A stretch of 64,000 bases of DNA from Streptomyces coelicoflavus (GTDB lineage: Bacteria; Actinomycetota; Actinomycetes; Streptomycetales; Streptomycetaceae): the NCBI RefSeq assembly GCF_003112555.1, contig NZ_BEWB01000004.1:682001-746000 (forward strand), read 5' to 3'. Made by a program: the position numbers and the translations under genes. Under the pieces are notes generated by a model. The model was not told the DNA's origin, did no database searches, and worked only from the letters and a program-made list of their open reading frames with translations. Below, one piece after another: positions 31,082-40,409 of this stretch; position 1 is the first letter of the stretch; each line of letters begins with the position of its first letter.

Positions 31082-31783
31082 ATGAACCAGGGTTCGGTCA
31101 GGGTCGCGGTCGTAGCGCGGGGCGAGGTCGCGCGCAGTGGTCTCGCGGCCATGCTGGAGGAGGCGGCCCGGGTGAAGCAGAGCACCGTCTTCCGGCCCGA
31201 GGAGTTCACGACGGCGTCCCCCGAGGACGCCGTTCAACTGCTCATCCTCTCCTGCGACGTGGTGGTCATGTGGTGTGTCAACGGATCCGGCACCGGTGAG
31301 GAGGCGTGGGCCGCCCGGCTGGCCGAGGTCGTCCGCCGCAACGGGGTGCGAGTCCTGCTGGTGCTGCCCGGAGCGGAGGTGCGACGGGCCGCGTCGGGCG
31401 CGGTCGTGCCCTGTGACGGGATCCTCGACCAGGACGCTCTGACGGTCCACGGGCTCGAGGAGGCACTGCGGAAGTCCATCGAGGGAACGCAGCCGGCGCC
31501 GGCCGCGCGGCCACCCCGGCGTGAACGGCGCACCGTGGGGGAACGGGCCGGGTTCCCCGGAAGACAGCTCACCGAGCGCGAGAGACGGGTGCTCGAACTG
31601 GTGGTCGAGGGGCTCAGCAATCGGCAGATCGGGCAGGCCCTCGACGTGTCCGAACACGTGGCCAAGCGCACTGTGGCGATCGTCCTGTCCAAGCTCGACT
31701 GCCCCAACCGCACCCAGGCGGCGGCCGTCGCCCTGCGAGAGGGACTCGTGCGGCTCGGACCGGACGAGGCGCTGGGCGCGTAG
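31082..31783 (+). CDS. LuxR-family regulator with atypical receiver-like domain
   Basis: 233 residues. The C-terminus (about 164-223) is a LuxR/GerE helix-turn-helix: LTERERRVLELVVEGLSNRQ, then IGQALDVSEHVAKRTVAIVL. The N-terminal 125 residues have the length and alternating hydrophobic pattern of a receiver domain (RVAVVARGEVARSGLAAML), but the acidic pair and the phospho-acceptor Asp of standard receivers are not evident. It may therefore respond to a ligand or protein rather than phosphorylation. It has its own promoter region after the terminator and is the only regulator near the NRPS operon, so it is a candidate pathway-specific activator. Confidence 0.85.
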   Translation: MNQGSVRVAVVARGEVARSGLAAMLEEAARVKQSTVFRPEEFTTASPEDAVQLLILSCDVVVMWCVNGSGTGEEAWAARLAEVVRRNGVRVLLVLPGAEVRRAASGAVVPCDGILDQDALTVHGLEEALRKSIEGTQPAPAARPPRRERRTVGERAGFPGRQLTERERRVLELVVEGLSNRQIGQALDVSEHVAKRTVAIVLSKLDCPNRTQAAAVALREGLVRLGPDEALGA

Positions 31784-31840
31784 GGGCGCGGTCGGCGGAC
31801 AGGACGGGTCGGTCTTCCAGCCGGTCAATATGCTCGCCCC

Positions 31841-32755
31841 ATGCTCACCGAAGTCATCGCCACCCGCTACGTCGAACCCCTGCGTTCCGGCGGCTCCGTG
31901 CCCGCCGTCGTCGAGGCCGACGATCTCGGCACCTACGTCCTGAAGTTCACCGGCTCCGCGCAGGGCCGCAAGGCGCTGGTCGCCGAGGTGATCGTGGGGG
32001 AGCTGGCCCGGAAGCTGGGGCTGCGGGTGCCGGAGCTGGTGCTGGCGCACTTCGACCCGGCGATCGCGGAGGCCGAACCGCACCAGGAGGTGCGGGACCT
32101 GCTGCACGCCAGCGCGGGGCTCAACCTCGGCATGGACTACCTGTCGGGCGGCGCCGACTTCACACCCGAGCTGGCCGAGGTGTTCCCGGTGGACGCGCGG
32201 GAGGCCGGGCGGGTCGTCTGGCTGGACGCGCTCACCGTGAACGTCGACCGGACCGTGCACAGCTCCAACCTCATGGTCTGGCCCACTCTCGGTACCGTGC
32301 CCCCGCGCCTGTGGCTCATCGACCACGGCGCGGCCCTCGTCTTCCACCACCGCTGGGGCGCCTCCCCGCCCGAGAAGGCGTACGACTTCCGCCACCACGC
32401 CCTCGGTCACTACGCACCCGACGTCCCGGCCGCCGACGCCGAGCTGGCGCCCAAGGTGACGGAGGAACTGCTGCGCGAGGTGGTGGGCCGGGTGCCGGCG
32501 GCCTGGCTGACCTGCGAGGGCGACCTCGACACGCCGGACGCGGTGCGCGCCGCCTACGTGGACTACCTGCACGCGCGCGTACGGGCCTCCCGCCAGTGGC
32601 TGCCCACCGGCTTCCCGAGCCGCGAGGAACTCGCCGCCGAGAACGCCGCCCGCGCGGCGCGCACCCAAAAGGGCCGTCCCGACTGGCTCAAGCGGGTCCC
32701 CGACCTGCACGGCAAGCCGCCCGCCGAGCAGGACTGGTCGGTCCACCTCGGCTGA
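31841..32755 (+). CDS. HipA family kinase-like protein
   Basis: 304 residues. Segments match the actinobacterial HipA-like family: YVLKFTGSAQGRKALVAEVI (nucleotide-binding Lys and helix), DALTVNVDRTVHSSNLMVW (catalytic-loop Asp and Asn), and WLIDHGAALVF (metal-binding Asp). It is shorter than E. coli HipA (about 440) and has no HipB-type DNA-binding partner on either side. It is therefore an orphan kinase-fold protein rather than an obvious toxin-antitoxin pair. The first ATG lies close behind an AT-containing stretch (CAATATGCTC), so transcription may start very near the start codon. Confidence 0.75.
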   Translation: MLTEVIATRYVEPLRSGGSVPAVVEADDLGTYVLKFTGSAQGRKALVAEVIVGELARKLGLRVPELVLAHFDPAIAEAEPHQEVRDLLHASAGLNLGMDYLSGGADFTPELAEVFPVDAREAGRVVWLDALTVNVDRTVHSSNLMVWPTLGTVPPRLWLIDHGAALVFHHRWGASPPEKAYDFRHHALGHYAPDVPAADAELAPKVTEELLREVVGRVPAAWLTCEGDLDTPDAVRAAYVDYLHARVRASRQWLPTGFPSREELAAENAARAARTQKGRPDWLKRVPDLHGKPPAEQDWSVHLG

Positions 32756-32759
32756 CACG

Positions 32760-32804
32760 CGTCCGTGCCCCCGGTGCCGAGACACGGCACCGGGGGCACG
32801 GACG
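32760..32804. terminator. Bidirectional terminator between convergent genes
   Basis: A perfect 20-bp stem (32760-32779 with 32785-32804) closed by a 5-nt loop lies between the convergent ends of the HipA-like gene and malate synthase. It should stop transcription from both sides. Confidence 0.9.
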
Positions 32805-32820
32805 TACGGAGCCTACGGCG

Positions 32821-34443
32821 TCAGCCCTTCAGCTGCTCGTACGCCGGCAGCGTCAGGAAGTCGGCGTAGTCCTGGTCGAGCGACACCGTCAGCAGCAGAT
32901 CGTGCGCCTGCTGCCAGTTGCCGGCCGCGAAGGCCTCGTCGCCGATCTCGGCGCGGATGTTCGCCAGTTCCTCGGCGGCGACCTTGCGGGCCAGGTCGGC
33001 GGTGACCTGCTCGCCGTTGTCGAGGACGACCTCCGCGTTGATCCACTGCCAGATCTGCGAGCGGGAGATCTCGGCGGTGGCCGCGTCCTCCATCAGGTTG
33101 AAGATGGCGACCGCGCCGAGGCCGCGCAGCCACGCCTCGATGTAACGGATGCCGACCTGCACGGCGTTGACCAGACCCGCGTACGTCGGCTTGGCGTCGA
33201 GCGAGTCGACGGCGATCAGGTCGGCCGCCTTGACGTCGACGTCCTCGCGCAGGCGGTCCTTCTGGTTGGGCCGGTCGCCCAGGACCTTGTCGAAGGACTC
33301 CATGGCGATCGGAACCAGGTCGGGGTGGGCCACCCAGGAGCCGTCGAAGCCGTCACCGGCCTCGCGGTCCTTGTCGGCGCGGACCTTCTCGAAGGCGACC
33401 TTGTTGACCTCGGCGTCGCGGCGGGAGGGGATGAAGGCCGCCATGCCGCCGATCGCGTGCGCGCCCCTCTTGTGGCAGGTGCGGACGAGGAGTTCGGTGT
33501 ACGCCCGCATGAACGGGGCCGTCATCGTCACCGCGTTGCGGTCCGGGAGGACGAACCTGGCGCCGCCGTCACGGAAGTTCTTGACGATGGAGAACAGGTA
33601 GTCCCAGCGGCCGGCGTTCAGCCCGGAGGCGTGGTCGCGCAGCTCGTAGAGGATCTCCTCCATCTCGTACGCGGCCGTGATCGTCTCGATCAGGACGGTG
33701 GCGCGGACCGTGCCCTGCGGGATGCCGACGTAGTCCTGCGCGAAGACGAACACCTCGTTCCACAGGCGGGCCTCCAGGTGCGACTCCGTCTTCGGCAGGT
33801 AGAAGTACGGGCCCTTGCCGAGGTCCAGCAGACGCTGGGCGTTGTGGAAGAAGTACAGGCCGAAGTCGACCAGGGCGCCGGGGACCGGGCGGCCGTCGAC
33901 CTGGAGGTGGCGCTCGTCGAGGTGCCAGCCGCGCGGGCGCATGACGACCGTCGCCAGCTCGGCGTCCGGGCGCAGGGCGTAGGACTTGCCGGTGCGCTCG
34001 TCCGTGAAGTCGATGCTGCGGGTGTAGGCGGAGGCCAGGTTGAGCTGGCCGAGGACCACGTTCTCCCAGGTCGGCGCGGAGGCGTCCTCGAAGTCCGCGA
34101 GCCACACCTTCGCCCCCGAGTTCAGGGCGTTGATGGTCATCTTGCGGTCGGTGGGGCCGGTGATCTCGACGCGGCGGTCGTTCAGCGCGGCCGGAGCGGG
34201 GGCCACCGTCCAGGAGTCGTCCGCGCGGATCGCGGCGGTCTCCGGGAGGAAGTCGAGCGTGGAGGTGCGGGCGATCTCGGCGCGGCGCTCGGCACGGCGG
34301 GCGAGGAGCTCGTCACGCCGGGGCGTGAACCGCCGGTGCAGCTCGGCCACGAAGGCGAGCGCCGCATCGGTGAGGACCTCCTCCTGCCGGGGCAGGGGCT
34401 CGGCGTCGACGATGGCCAGCGTGGACGGCGCTGGTGCGGACAT
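32821..34443 (-). CDS. aceB: Malate synthase A
   Basis: 540 residues, the usual length of malate synthase A. It condenses glyoxylate and acetyl-CoA to malate in the cytoplasm. Conserved segments include [14 protein letters not shown], the [19 protein letters not shown] region, [20 protein letters not shown] (active-site Glu), [11 protein letters not shown] and the C-terminal [25 protein letters not shown] precedes the ATG. Allantoin degradation yields glyoxylate, so this gene matches the nearby allantoinase and allantoicase genes. It shares palindromic promoter elements with allantoinase and is probably repressed by the IclR protein encoded at 35752-36576. Confidence 0.95.
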   Translation of the reverse strand: MSAPAPSTLAIVDAEPLPRQEEVLTDAALAFVAELHRRFTPRRDELLARRAERRAEIARTSTLDFLPETAAIRADDSWTVAPAPAALNDRRVEITGPTDRKMTINALNSGAKVWLADFEDASAPTWENVVLGQLNLASAYTRSIDFTDERTGKSYALRPDAELATVVMRPRGWHLDERHLQVDGRPVPGALVDFGLYFFHNAQRLLDLGKGPYFYLPKTESHLEARLWNEVFVFAQDYVGIPQGTVRATVLIETITAAYEMEEILYELRDHASGLNAGRWDYLFSIVKNFRDGGARFVLPDRNAVTMTAPFMRAYTELLVRTCHKRGAHAIGGMAAFIPSRRDAEVNKVAFEKVRADKDREAGDGFDGSWVAHPDLVPIAMESFDKVLGDRPNQKDRLREDVDVKAADLIAVDSLDAKPTYAGLVNAVQVGIRYIEAWLRGLGAVAIFNLMEDAATAEISRSQIWQWINAEVVLDNGEQVTADLARKVAAEELANIRAEIGDEAFAAGNWQQAHDLLLTVSLDQDYADFLTLPAYEQLKG

Positions 34444-34546
34444 GAGCTGTCACTTCCTTCAGCGGTGGCACCGGGTGCCAGAGGGTGCGTATGGGGCATT
34501 ACGCACTCGCCGTGCAGCGGAGTGCTTCTGGTCAGTGGATAGTAGT

Positions 34547-34579
34547 TTCCTCATCGTGGAACTTCAATGGTTTGTTGAT
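34547..34579. promoter_or_regulatory. Candidate AllR-type operators upstream of malate synthase
   Basis: Two adjacent palindromes lie about 100-135 bases upstream of the malate synthase start. TTCCTCATCGTGGAA (34547-34561) has the form TTCC-N7-GGAA, as at 36677. TTCAAT-GGTTT-GTTGAT (34563-34579) resembles the perfect palindrome at 36769. Shared sites at both glyoxylate-related promoters suggest one regulator. Confidence 0.7.
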
Positions 34580-34627
34580 GTCGAGATTCTCCGGGTCGAG
34601 GAAAGGTGGCGCTCGGTGCCACCTCCC

Positions 34628-35251
34628 TCACTCAAGGTGGACCAGGTCCGCCTCGGTGTCGATGTCGTAGGGCCGGGCCACGTCCCCGCATTCGACGAGG
34701 ACGATCTCCGCCTCGTGTTCCCTCAGATGGGCGCGCGCACCCCGGTCCCCGGTGGCGGTCGCCGCGATCCCCGCCCAGTGCGCGGCGCCGAGCAGCACGG
34801 GATGGCCGCGCACGCCCGCGTACGCCGCCGAGACCAGCGACGTCTCGTCGCGGTGTCCGGCGCGCACCCGGGCCATCGCCTCCGCGCCGATGCCGGGCTG
34901 GTCCACCAGGCAGACCAGCGCCGCCCGCGCCCCGGTCCCGGCCAGTGAGCGGAGCCCGGCCCGCAGGGACGAGCCCATGCCCTGTTCCCAGTCGGGGTTG
35001 TCCACGAGAACGCAGCCGTCGAGCGCCGCCCGCGCGCGTACCTCCTCGGCGCGCGCTCCCAGGACGACGTGCACGCGGGCGCAGCCGGCCGCACGCATCA
35101 TGTCGGCCACGCGTTCGACGAGTAGGTGTCCGCGGTGTTCCAGCAGAGCCTTGGGGCGGCCGCCGAGCCGCCGGCCGCCCCCGGCGGCCAGCAGCAGCCC
35201 CGCCACCGGGCCGCCCACCTGCTCTTCTGCCTGCGCCTCGTTGTCGGTCAT
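34628..35251 (-). CDS. MobA-like nucleotidyltransferase
   Basis: 207 residues. The N-terminal GLLLAAGGGRRLGGRPKALL is the nucleotide-binding signature of the MobA/MocA-like glycosyltransferase-A fold. CLVDQPGIG carries the metal-binding Asp, and GHPVLLG is a conserved product-side motif. Relatives transfer CMP or GMP to molybdopterin for xanthine dehydrogenase-type enzymes. Beside purine-catabolic (allantoin) genes, a molybdenum cofactor cytidylyltransferase for xanthine dehydrogenase would fit, but that is inference. It is transcribed towards malate synthase, with 184 bases between them. Confidence 0.8.
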   Translation of the reverse strand: MTDNEAQAEEQVGGPVAGLLLAAGGGRRLGGRPKALLEHRGHLLVERVADMMRAAGCARVHVVLGARAEEVRARAALDGCVLVDNPDWEQGMGSSLRAGLRSLAGTGARAALVCLVDQPGIGAEAMARVRAGHRDETSLVSAAYAGVRGHPVLLGAAHWAGIAATATGDRGARAHLREHEAEIVLVECGDVARPYDIDTEADLVHLE

Positions 35252-35415
35252 GCGTCCTGCATACCTGACGGGTCGCCAAACACACTGGCGCGCAGGACAT
35301 TTCCGGAAACTTTCCGGAGACTGAAATTCGGTCCGCGTGGTGGCGCGTCCGGCGTGGGGTGGCGTTTACTGGCCCGCGCACCACGGGGGCGCGAGGGGGA
35401 GGGCGGGGAGGGCTG

Positions 35416-35729
35416 TGTTGCGAAGCTTGGGGCAGAGGCGTGTGACGGTCGGCGACGAGGACGTGAGGGTGGTGGCGCTACGGACCGCGGTGTCCCGGTT
35501 GCGCCGTCAACTCGCCCTGCTGCCCGCCGATTTCCCCGACCGCCAGATCGCCGAGGACGAACTGGCCGACCTCGCCGCGATGGCGGGCCACGGCGTCCCC
35601 GAGGTGCCGCGGCTGCGCCGCTCCCTGCTGCTGATAGCCGGTGCGATCGGCTCCGTCAGCGCCCTCAAGCCGGGGCTGACGGAGGTCCGTCACGCCGTGG
35701 AACTGTTCGGGGATCCGCCGCGCCGCTGA
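35416..35729 (+). CDS. Small conserved actinobacterial protein (DUF5955-like)
   Basis: About 104 residues from GTG 35416, chosen because a GGGAGGG-type site precedes it and the downstream sequence MLRSLGQRRVTVGDEDVRVV looks like the true N-terminus; the frame is open further upstream. ALRTAVSRLRRQLALLPADF and PEVPRLRRSLLLIAGAIGSV are the recognisable parts. I recall similar small Streptomyces proteins as DUF5955, but that label is from memory. No catalytic motif is visible; helical with one mildly hydrophobic segment. Confidence 0.6.
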
Positions 35730-35751
35730 GTGCCGCGCAGGCGGGAGGGCC

Positions 35752-36576
35752 TCAGGCGACCGGGCCGCCGTTCGAGCCGTTCGCCGAGCCGTTCGAGGTC
35801 AGCAGGGCCTCCGACAGCTCCGCCGCCACCTGCTGGAGCAGGGGCACGATCCGGTCGGTCGCGGCCTCGGTGACACGGCCCGCGGGGCCGGAGATCGAGA
35901 TGGCCGCGGCGGTGGGGGAGTCCGGCACCGAGACGGCCAGGCAGCGCACGCCGATCTCCTGCTCGTTGTCGTCGATCGCGTACCCCTGGCGCCGCACCTC
36001 CTCCAGCGCCGAGATGAAGCCGTCCGGCGTGGTGATCGTCTTGTCGGTCGCGGCCGGCATCCCGGTACGGCCCAGCAGGGCCCGCACCTCGTCCGCCGGG
36101 AAGTCCGCGAGCAGGGCCTTGCCGACGCCCGTGGAGTGCGGCAGCACCCGCCGGCCCACCTCGGTGAACATGCGCATCGAGTGCTTCGAGGGCACCTGGG
36201 CGACGTACACGATCTCGTCCCCGTCGAGCAGGGCCATGTTCGCCGTCTCGCCGGTCTCCTCGACCAGGCGCGCCAGGTGCGGGCGCGCCCAGGTGCCGAG
36301 CAGGCGCCCCGCGGACTCGCCGAGGCGGATCAGGCGGGGGCCGAGGGCGTAGCGGCGGTTGGGCTGCTGGCGTACGTATCCGCAGGCCACGAGGGTGCGC
36401 ATCAGGCGGTGGATGGTCGGCAGCGGCAGCCCGCTGCTGGCCGAGAGCTCGCTCAGGCCGACCTCGCCCCCCGCGTCCGCCATCCGTTCGAGCAGGTCGA
36501 AGGCGCGCTCCAGGGACTGGACGCCACCGGTCGCGGACCTGGCGGAGTCGGTGGTGCTGGCGCTGGACGTCGGCAC
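35752..36576 (-). CDS. allR: IclR-family repressor, AllR-like
   Basis: 274 residues from GTG 36576, which has AAAGGAA 6 bases upstream; the frame stays open further 5' but without a better site. It has an N-terminal winged helix (VQSLERAFDLLERM, LSELSASSGLPLPTIHRLMR) and a C-terminal IclR effector domain (GETANMALLDGDEIVYVAQV, STGVGKALLA, AISISGPAGRV). It is divergent from allantoinase with palindromes between them. In S. coelicolor AllR represses allantoin genes and is antagonised by glyoxylate-type effectors; this gene has the same position and neighbours. A Gly/Ser/Asn-rich tail ends the protein. Confidence 0.88.
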   Translation of the reverse strand: MPTSSASTTDSARSATGGVQSLERAFDLLERMADAGGEVGLSELSASSGLPLPTIHRLMRTLVACGYVRQQPNRRYALGPRLIRLGESAGRLLGTWARPHLARLVEETGETANMALLDGDEIVYVAQVPSKHSMRMFTEVGRRVLPHSTGVGKALLADFPADEVRALLGRTGMPAATDKTITTPDGFISALEEVRRQGYAIDDNEQEIGVRCLAVSVPDSPTAAAISISGPAGRVTEAATDRIVPLLQQVAAELSEALLTSNGSANGSNGGPVA

Positions 36577-36676
36577 GGCACGTTCCTTTCGGGGCTGGCG
36601 GGAGGAAAGAAGCGTACCCGGCACCCGGTTGACTACCGGCTTGTACGTAGCTACGTTCTGCTTGCTGGAATTCTAA

Positions 36677-36691
36677 TTCCGCTTTGTGGAA
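36677..36691. promoter_or_regulatory. Candidate AllR operator 1 in the allR-allB intergenic region
   Basis: TTCCGCTTTGTGGAA has the form TTCC-N7-GGAA and matches TTCCTCATCGTGGAA upstream of malate synthase at 10 of 15 positions before counting arms separately from spacer; the arms and GTGGAA end are identical. It overlaps another palindrome, GGAATT-CT-AATTCC (36667-36680). Confidence 0.7.
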
Positions 36692-36768
36692 ACGTCCAGA
36701 GCGGGGTCATTGGGCATGCCGGCACAAAGGGTGCCTCTTGACGGCCTCGGAGCGGGAGTGAAGACTCC

Positions 36769-36785
36769 TTCAACAGAACGTTGAA
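36769..36785. promoter_or_regulatory. Candidate AllR operator 2 close to allantoinase
   Basis: TTCAAC-AGAAC-GTTGAA is a perfect 6-bp-arm palindrome 58 bases upstream of the allantoinase start, well placed for repression. A diverged version occurs upstream of malate synthase at 34563-34579. Confidence 0.7.
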
Positions 36786-36843
36786 ATTCGACGGCAGAGA
36801 CGTCGGCAGAGGCAGACAAGCAGAGGCAGAGAAGGGGTTCCGG

Positions 36844-38181
36844 GTGTCCGAAGCTGAACTGGTGCTGCGCTCGACGCGCGTCATCACTCCCGAGGGGACC
36901 CGCGCCGCGTCGATCGCGGTCACCGGGGAGAAGATCACGGCCGTGCTGCCGTACGACGCCCCCGTCCCGGCGGGCGCCCGGCTGGAGGACGTCGGCGACC
37001 ACGTCGTCCTGCCCGGCCTGGTCGACACCCACGTGCACGTGAACGACCCGGGCCGCACCGAGTGGGAGGGCTTCTGGACCGCCACCCGCGCCGCGGCGGC
37101 CGGCGGCATCACCACCCTCGTCGACATGCCGCTCAACTCCATCCCGCCGACCACCACGGTCGAGAACCTGCGCACCAAGCGCGAGGTCGCCGCCGACAAG
37201 GCGCACATCGACGTCGGCTTCTGGGGCGGCGCGCTGCCGGACAACGTCAAGGACCTGCGCCCGCTGCACGAGGCCGGGGTCTTCGGCTTCAAGGCGTTCC
37301 TGTCGCCGTCCGGCGTGGACGAGTTCCCGCACCTCGACCAGGAGCAGCTCGCCCGGTCCCTGGCGGAGATCGCCGCCTTCGACGGCCTGCTGATCGTGCA
37401 CGCCGAGGACCCGCACCACCTGGCCGCCGCCCCGCAGCAGGGCGGCCCCAAGTACACCCATTTCCTCGCCAGCCGCCCGCGCGACGCCGAGGACACCGCG
37501 ATCGCCACCCTCCTCGCGCAGGCCAAGCGGTTCAACGCGCGCGTGCACGTGCTCCACCTGTCCTCCAGCGACGCCCTGCCGCTGATCGCCGAGGCCCGCG
37601 CCGACGGTGTGAAGGTCACGGTCGAGACCTGCCCGCACTACCTCACGCTCACCGCCGAGGAGGTGCCGGACGGGGCCAGCGAGTTCAAGTGCTGCCCGCC
37701 GATCCGCGAGGCCGCCAACCAGGACCTGCTCTGGCGGGCGCTGGCGGAGGGCACGATCGACTGCGTCGTCACCGACCACTCGCCCTCCACGGCCGACCTC
37801 AAGACCGACGACTTCGCCACCGCCTGGGGCGGCATCGCCGGCCTCCAGCTCAGCCTGCCGGCCATGTGGACCTCGGCCCGCGAGCGCGGTTACGGCCTGG
37901 AGGACGTGGTGCGCTGGATGTCGACGCGCACGGCCGCCCTGGTCGGGCTCGACACCCGCAAGGGCGCCGTCGCGGCGGGCCACGACGCGGACTTCGCCGT
38001 CCTCGCCCCCGACGAGACCTTCACCGTCGACCCGGCCGCCCTCCAGCACCGCAACCGCGTCACCGCGTATGCGGGCAAGACCCTGTACGGCGTCGTGAAG
38101 TCCACCTGGCTGCGCGGCGAGCGCATCGTGGCGGACGGCGCGTTCACCGACCCGAAGGGACAGCTCCTCGACCGGGCCTGA
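36844..38181 (+). CDS. allB: Allantoinase
   Basis: 445 residues from GTG 36844 (AAGGGG upstream). It is a cyclic amidohydrolase of the dihydroorotase group. [21 protein letters not shown] has the HxH metal ligands; [16 protein letters not shown] contains the carbamylated-Lys region; [22 protein letters not shown] and [10 protein letters not shown] give further His and Asp ligands. It hydrolyses allantoin to allantoate in purine catabolism. It is followed by allantoicase (64 bases), with probable co-transcription and control by the divergent IclR repressor through the two palindromes. Confidence 0.95.
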   Translation: MSEAELVLRSTRVITPEGTRAASIAVTGEKITAVLPYDAPVPAGARLEDVGDHVVLPGLVDTHVHVNDPGRTEWEGFWTATRAAAAGGITTLVDMPLNSIPPTTTVENLRTKREVAADKAHIDVGFWGGALPDNVKDLRPLHEAGVFGFKAFLSPSGVDEFPHLDQEQLARSLAEIAAFDGLLIVHAEDPHHLAAAPQQGGPKYTHFLASRPRDAEDTAIATLLAQAKRFNARVHVLHLSSSDALPLIAEARADGVKVTVETCPHYLTLTAEEVPDGASEFKCCPPIREAANQDLLWRALAEGTIDCVVTDHSPSTADLKTDDFATAWGGIAGLQLSLPAMWTSARERGYGLEDVVRWMSTRTAALVGLDTRKGAVAAGHDADFAVLAPDETFTVDPAALQHRNRVTAYAGKTLYGVVKSTWLRGERIVADGAFTDPKGQLLDRA

Positions 38182-38245
38182 CGTGCCCGGACACTCCCTG
38201 AACCCAGTACCCCCCGAACAGCCTCGAAAGGAACACCTGATCACC

Positions 38246-39376
38246 GTGACGGCCCAGCAGAACACCTCGTTGGCCAGCTTCACCGGCGACGCGAACCCCT
38301 ACGGGGGCGGCGACCCGTACGCCGACTACCGCACCGCCGACCTGCCCTTCACCCAGTTCGCCAACCTTGCCGACCGGCAGCTCGGCGCGGGTGTCGTCGC
38401 CGCCAACGACGAGTTCTTCGCCCAGCGCGAGAACCTGCTGGTGCCCGAGCCCGCCGAGTTCGACCCCGAGCACTTCGGGCACAAGGGCAAGGTCATGGAC
38501 GGCTGGGAGACCCGCCGCCGCCGCGGTGCCTCCGCCGAGCAGCCCTGGCCCACCGAGGAGGACCACGACTGGGCGCTGATCCGCCTCGGCGCCCCGGGCG
38601 TGATCCGCGGCATCGTCGTCGACACCGCCCACTTCCGCGGCAACTACCCGCAGGCCGTCTCCGTCGAGGGCGCCTCGGTCGCGGGCTCGCCGTCCCCGGA
38701 GGAACTGCTCGCCGACGACGTGAAGTGGACGACCCTCGTTCCGCGCACCCCGGTCGGCGGCCACGCCGCCAACGGCTTCGCCGTCGCCACCGAGCAGCGC
38801 TTCACGCACCTGCGCCTCAAGCAGCACCCCGACGGAGGCATCGCCCGCTTGCGCGTCTACGGCGAGGTCGTGCCCGACCCGGCGTGGCTCACCGCCCTCG
38901 GCACCTTCGACGTGGTCGCCCTGGAGAACGGCGGCCAGGTCGAGGACGCCTCCAACCTCTTCTACTCGCCGGCCACCAACACCATCCAGCCGGGCCGCTC
39001 CCGCAAGATGGACGACGGCTGGGAGACCCGCCGCCGCCGCGACCGGGGCAACGACTGGATCCAGTACCGCCTGGTGGACCGCTCGCAGATCCGCGCGATC
39101 GAGATCGACACGGCGTACCTGAAGGGCAACAGCGCCGGCTGGGCGTCCGTCTCCGTCAAGGACGGCGAGGACGGCGAGTGGCGCGAGGTGCTCCCGCGCA
39201 CCCGGATGCAGCCCGACACCAACCACCGCTTCGTCCTGCCGGAAGCGGCCGTCGGCACGCACGCGCGCGTGGACATCTTCCCCGACGGCGGCATCTCCCG
39301 CCTGCGCCTGTTCGGCACCCTGACGGAGGACGGCGCGGCCCACCTCGCCGCCCGCCACCAGGAGCTGGGCGGCTGA
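38246..39376 (+). CDS. alc: Allantoicase
   Basis: 376 residues from GTG 38246; AAAGGAA lies 12 bases upstream. It is built from two homologous beta-sandwich repeats: KVMDGWETRRRRG followed by RGIVVDTAHFRGNYPQAVSV, and KMDDGWETRRRRD followed by RAIEIDTAYLKGNSAGWASV. Each ends in a FxHLRLxxxPDGGIxRLRxxG-type segment. Allantoicase splits allantoate to ureidoglycolate and urea, leading to glyoxylate. It sits in an operon with allantoinase and ends before a strong terminator. Confidence 0.95.
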   Translation: MTAQQNTSLASFTGDANPYGGGDPYADYRTADLPFTQFANLADRQLGAGVVAANDEFFAQRENLLVPEPAEFDPEHFGHKGKVMDGWETRRRRGASAEQPWPTEEDHDWALIRLGAPGVIRGIVVDTAHFRGNYPQAVSVEGASVAGSPSPEELLADDVKWTTLVPRTPVGGHAANGFAVATEQRFTHLRLKQHPDGGIARLRVYGEVVPDPAWLTALGTFDVVALENGGQVEDASNLFYSPATNTIQPGRSRKMDDGWETRRRRDRGNDWIQYRLVDRSQIRAIEIDTAYLKGNSAGWASVSVKDGEDGEWREVLPRTRMQPDTNHRFVLPEAAVGTHARVDIFPDGGISRLRLFGTLTEDGAAHLAARHQELGG

Positions 39377-39394
39377 CCCGCCGCCGCACCGACC

Positions 39395-39434
39395 CGCGGG
39401 GCGCACCGGTAGGACAGCACCGGTGCGCCCCGCG
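39395..39434. terminator. Bidirectional terminator after allantoicase
   Basis: A perfect 16-bp stem (39395-39410 with 39419-39434) and 8-nt loop lie between the convergent ends of allantoicase and the SDR gene. Confidence 0.88.
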
Positions 39435-39479
39435 CGTACGCCGGCGGGTTGCGCGGCGGCGGTTGCGCGGCGGTGGCGG

Positions 39480-40259
39480 TTACGCGGCGTGGCCGCCGTC
39501 CACCGCGTACTCCGCGCCCGTGACGTACGAGGCGGTTGCCAGGTACGCCACCGTCGAGGCCACCTCGTCCGCCGTGCCGAAGCGGCCCAGCGCCGTCAGG
39601 GCCGCCTGCCCCTCGGCGTAGGGACCGTCCGCCGGGTTCATGTCGGTGTCGATCGGCCCCGGGTGCACGATGTTCGCCGTGATCCCGCGCGGTCCCAGCT
39701 CCCTCGCCAGGGCCTTGGTCAGCCCGATCAGCGCCGATTTGCTCATCGCGTAGAGCGTGCCGCCGGGGCCCGGCACCCGCTGGGTCATGCAGGTGCCGAC
39801 GGTGATGATCCGCCCGCCCTCCGTCATGCGGGCCGCGGCCGCCTGGGAGGCCAGGAAGACACCGCGGACGTTCACGGCCAGCAGCCGGTCGACGTCGGCG
39901 AGGGACATGCCCTCCACCGGCCCGAGCAGGCCGAGGCCCACGTTGTTGACCAGGATGTCGAGGCCGCCGAGCGCCGTGGCGGCCCGCTCGACCGACCCCG
40001 CCGCTTCCTCGGCGTCCGAGGAGTCGGCCCGCAGGGCCACCGCGCGGCGCCCCAGCGCCTCGACGGCCCGTACGACGTCCTCCGCCGCGTCCTTGCCGTT
40101 CACGTAGGTGAGGGCCACGTCCGCGCCCTCCCGGGCCAGCCGCAGGGCGGTCGCCGCGCCGATGCCCCGGCTGCCGCCGGTCACCAGCGCGGTACGGCCG
40201 GCCAGCGGAGCCGGGGCGGGGGCCAGGGGGTTCGTGTGCGTGTTCGTGTTCGTGTTCAT
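39480..40259 (-). CDS. SDR family oxidoreductase
   Basis: 259 residues from the ATG at 40259. The N-terminus is a run of Asn-Thr repeats (MNTNTNTHTN), coded by a short GTGTTC-type repeat. The classical SDR parts follow: TGGSRGIGAAT for NAD(P), NNVG, catalytic YAMSK, and HPGPIDTDMNP. The usual serine of the catalytic triad is replaced by Thr or Cys in ITVGTCMTQ, which could alter activity. It probably reduces or oxidises a small carbonyl compound; the substrate is unknown. It is isolated and convergent with the allantoin operon. Confidence 0.88.
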   Translation of the reverse strand: MNTNTNTHTNPLAPAPAPLAGRTALVTGGSRGIGAATALRLAREGADVALTYVNGKDAAEDVVRAVEALGRRAVALRADSSDAEEAAGSVERAATALGGLDILVNNVGLGLLGPVEGMSLADVDRLLAVNVRGVFLASQAAAARMTEGGRIITVGTCMTQRVPGPGGTLYAMSKSALIGLTKALARELGPRGITANIVHPGPIDTDMNPADGPYAEGQAALTALGRFGTADEVASTVAYLATASYVTGAEYAVDGGHAA

Positions 40260-40409
40260 GGGTCCATCCCAGCCGGGCCGCCGCGCCCGTGCTGGCGGTG
40301 AACGGACGTCGACCTGACCGGCGGGACGCACGCACCGCGCGTGCGACGTCGACGTCGTGAACACGCGGAAAACACATATGACGTCCCGGGAAACTCCACG
40401 GCCTTGTCA

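Noticed and set aside
22537..31783. Siderophore biosynthesis because of the Fes-like esterase
   Set aside because: No ornithine hydroxylase, dihydroxybenzoate genes, siderophore transporter or iron-box regulator is visible; the esterase is better explained as a release enzyme.
31841..32755. HipAB toxin-antitoxin pair
   Set aside because: No small HTH antitoxin gene is adjacent and the protein is shorter than HipA toxins.
35300..35324. TTTCCGGAAA with a second TTTCCGGA as an AllR-type operator
   Set aside because: The spacing differs from the TTCC-N7-GGAA sites and it is not next to a glyoxylate gene; too weak to call.
35126..36352. 408-codon plus-strand frame across the DUF5955-like and IclR genes
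   Set aside because: It crosses two better supported genes and translates to Arg/Pro/Ser-rich sequence with no family resemblance.
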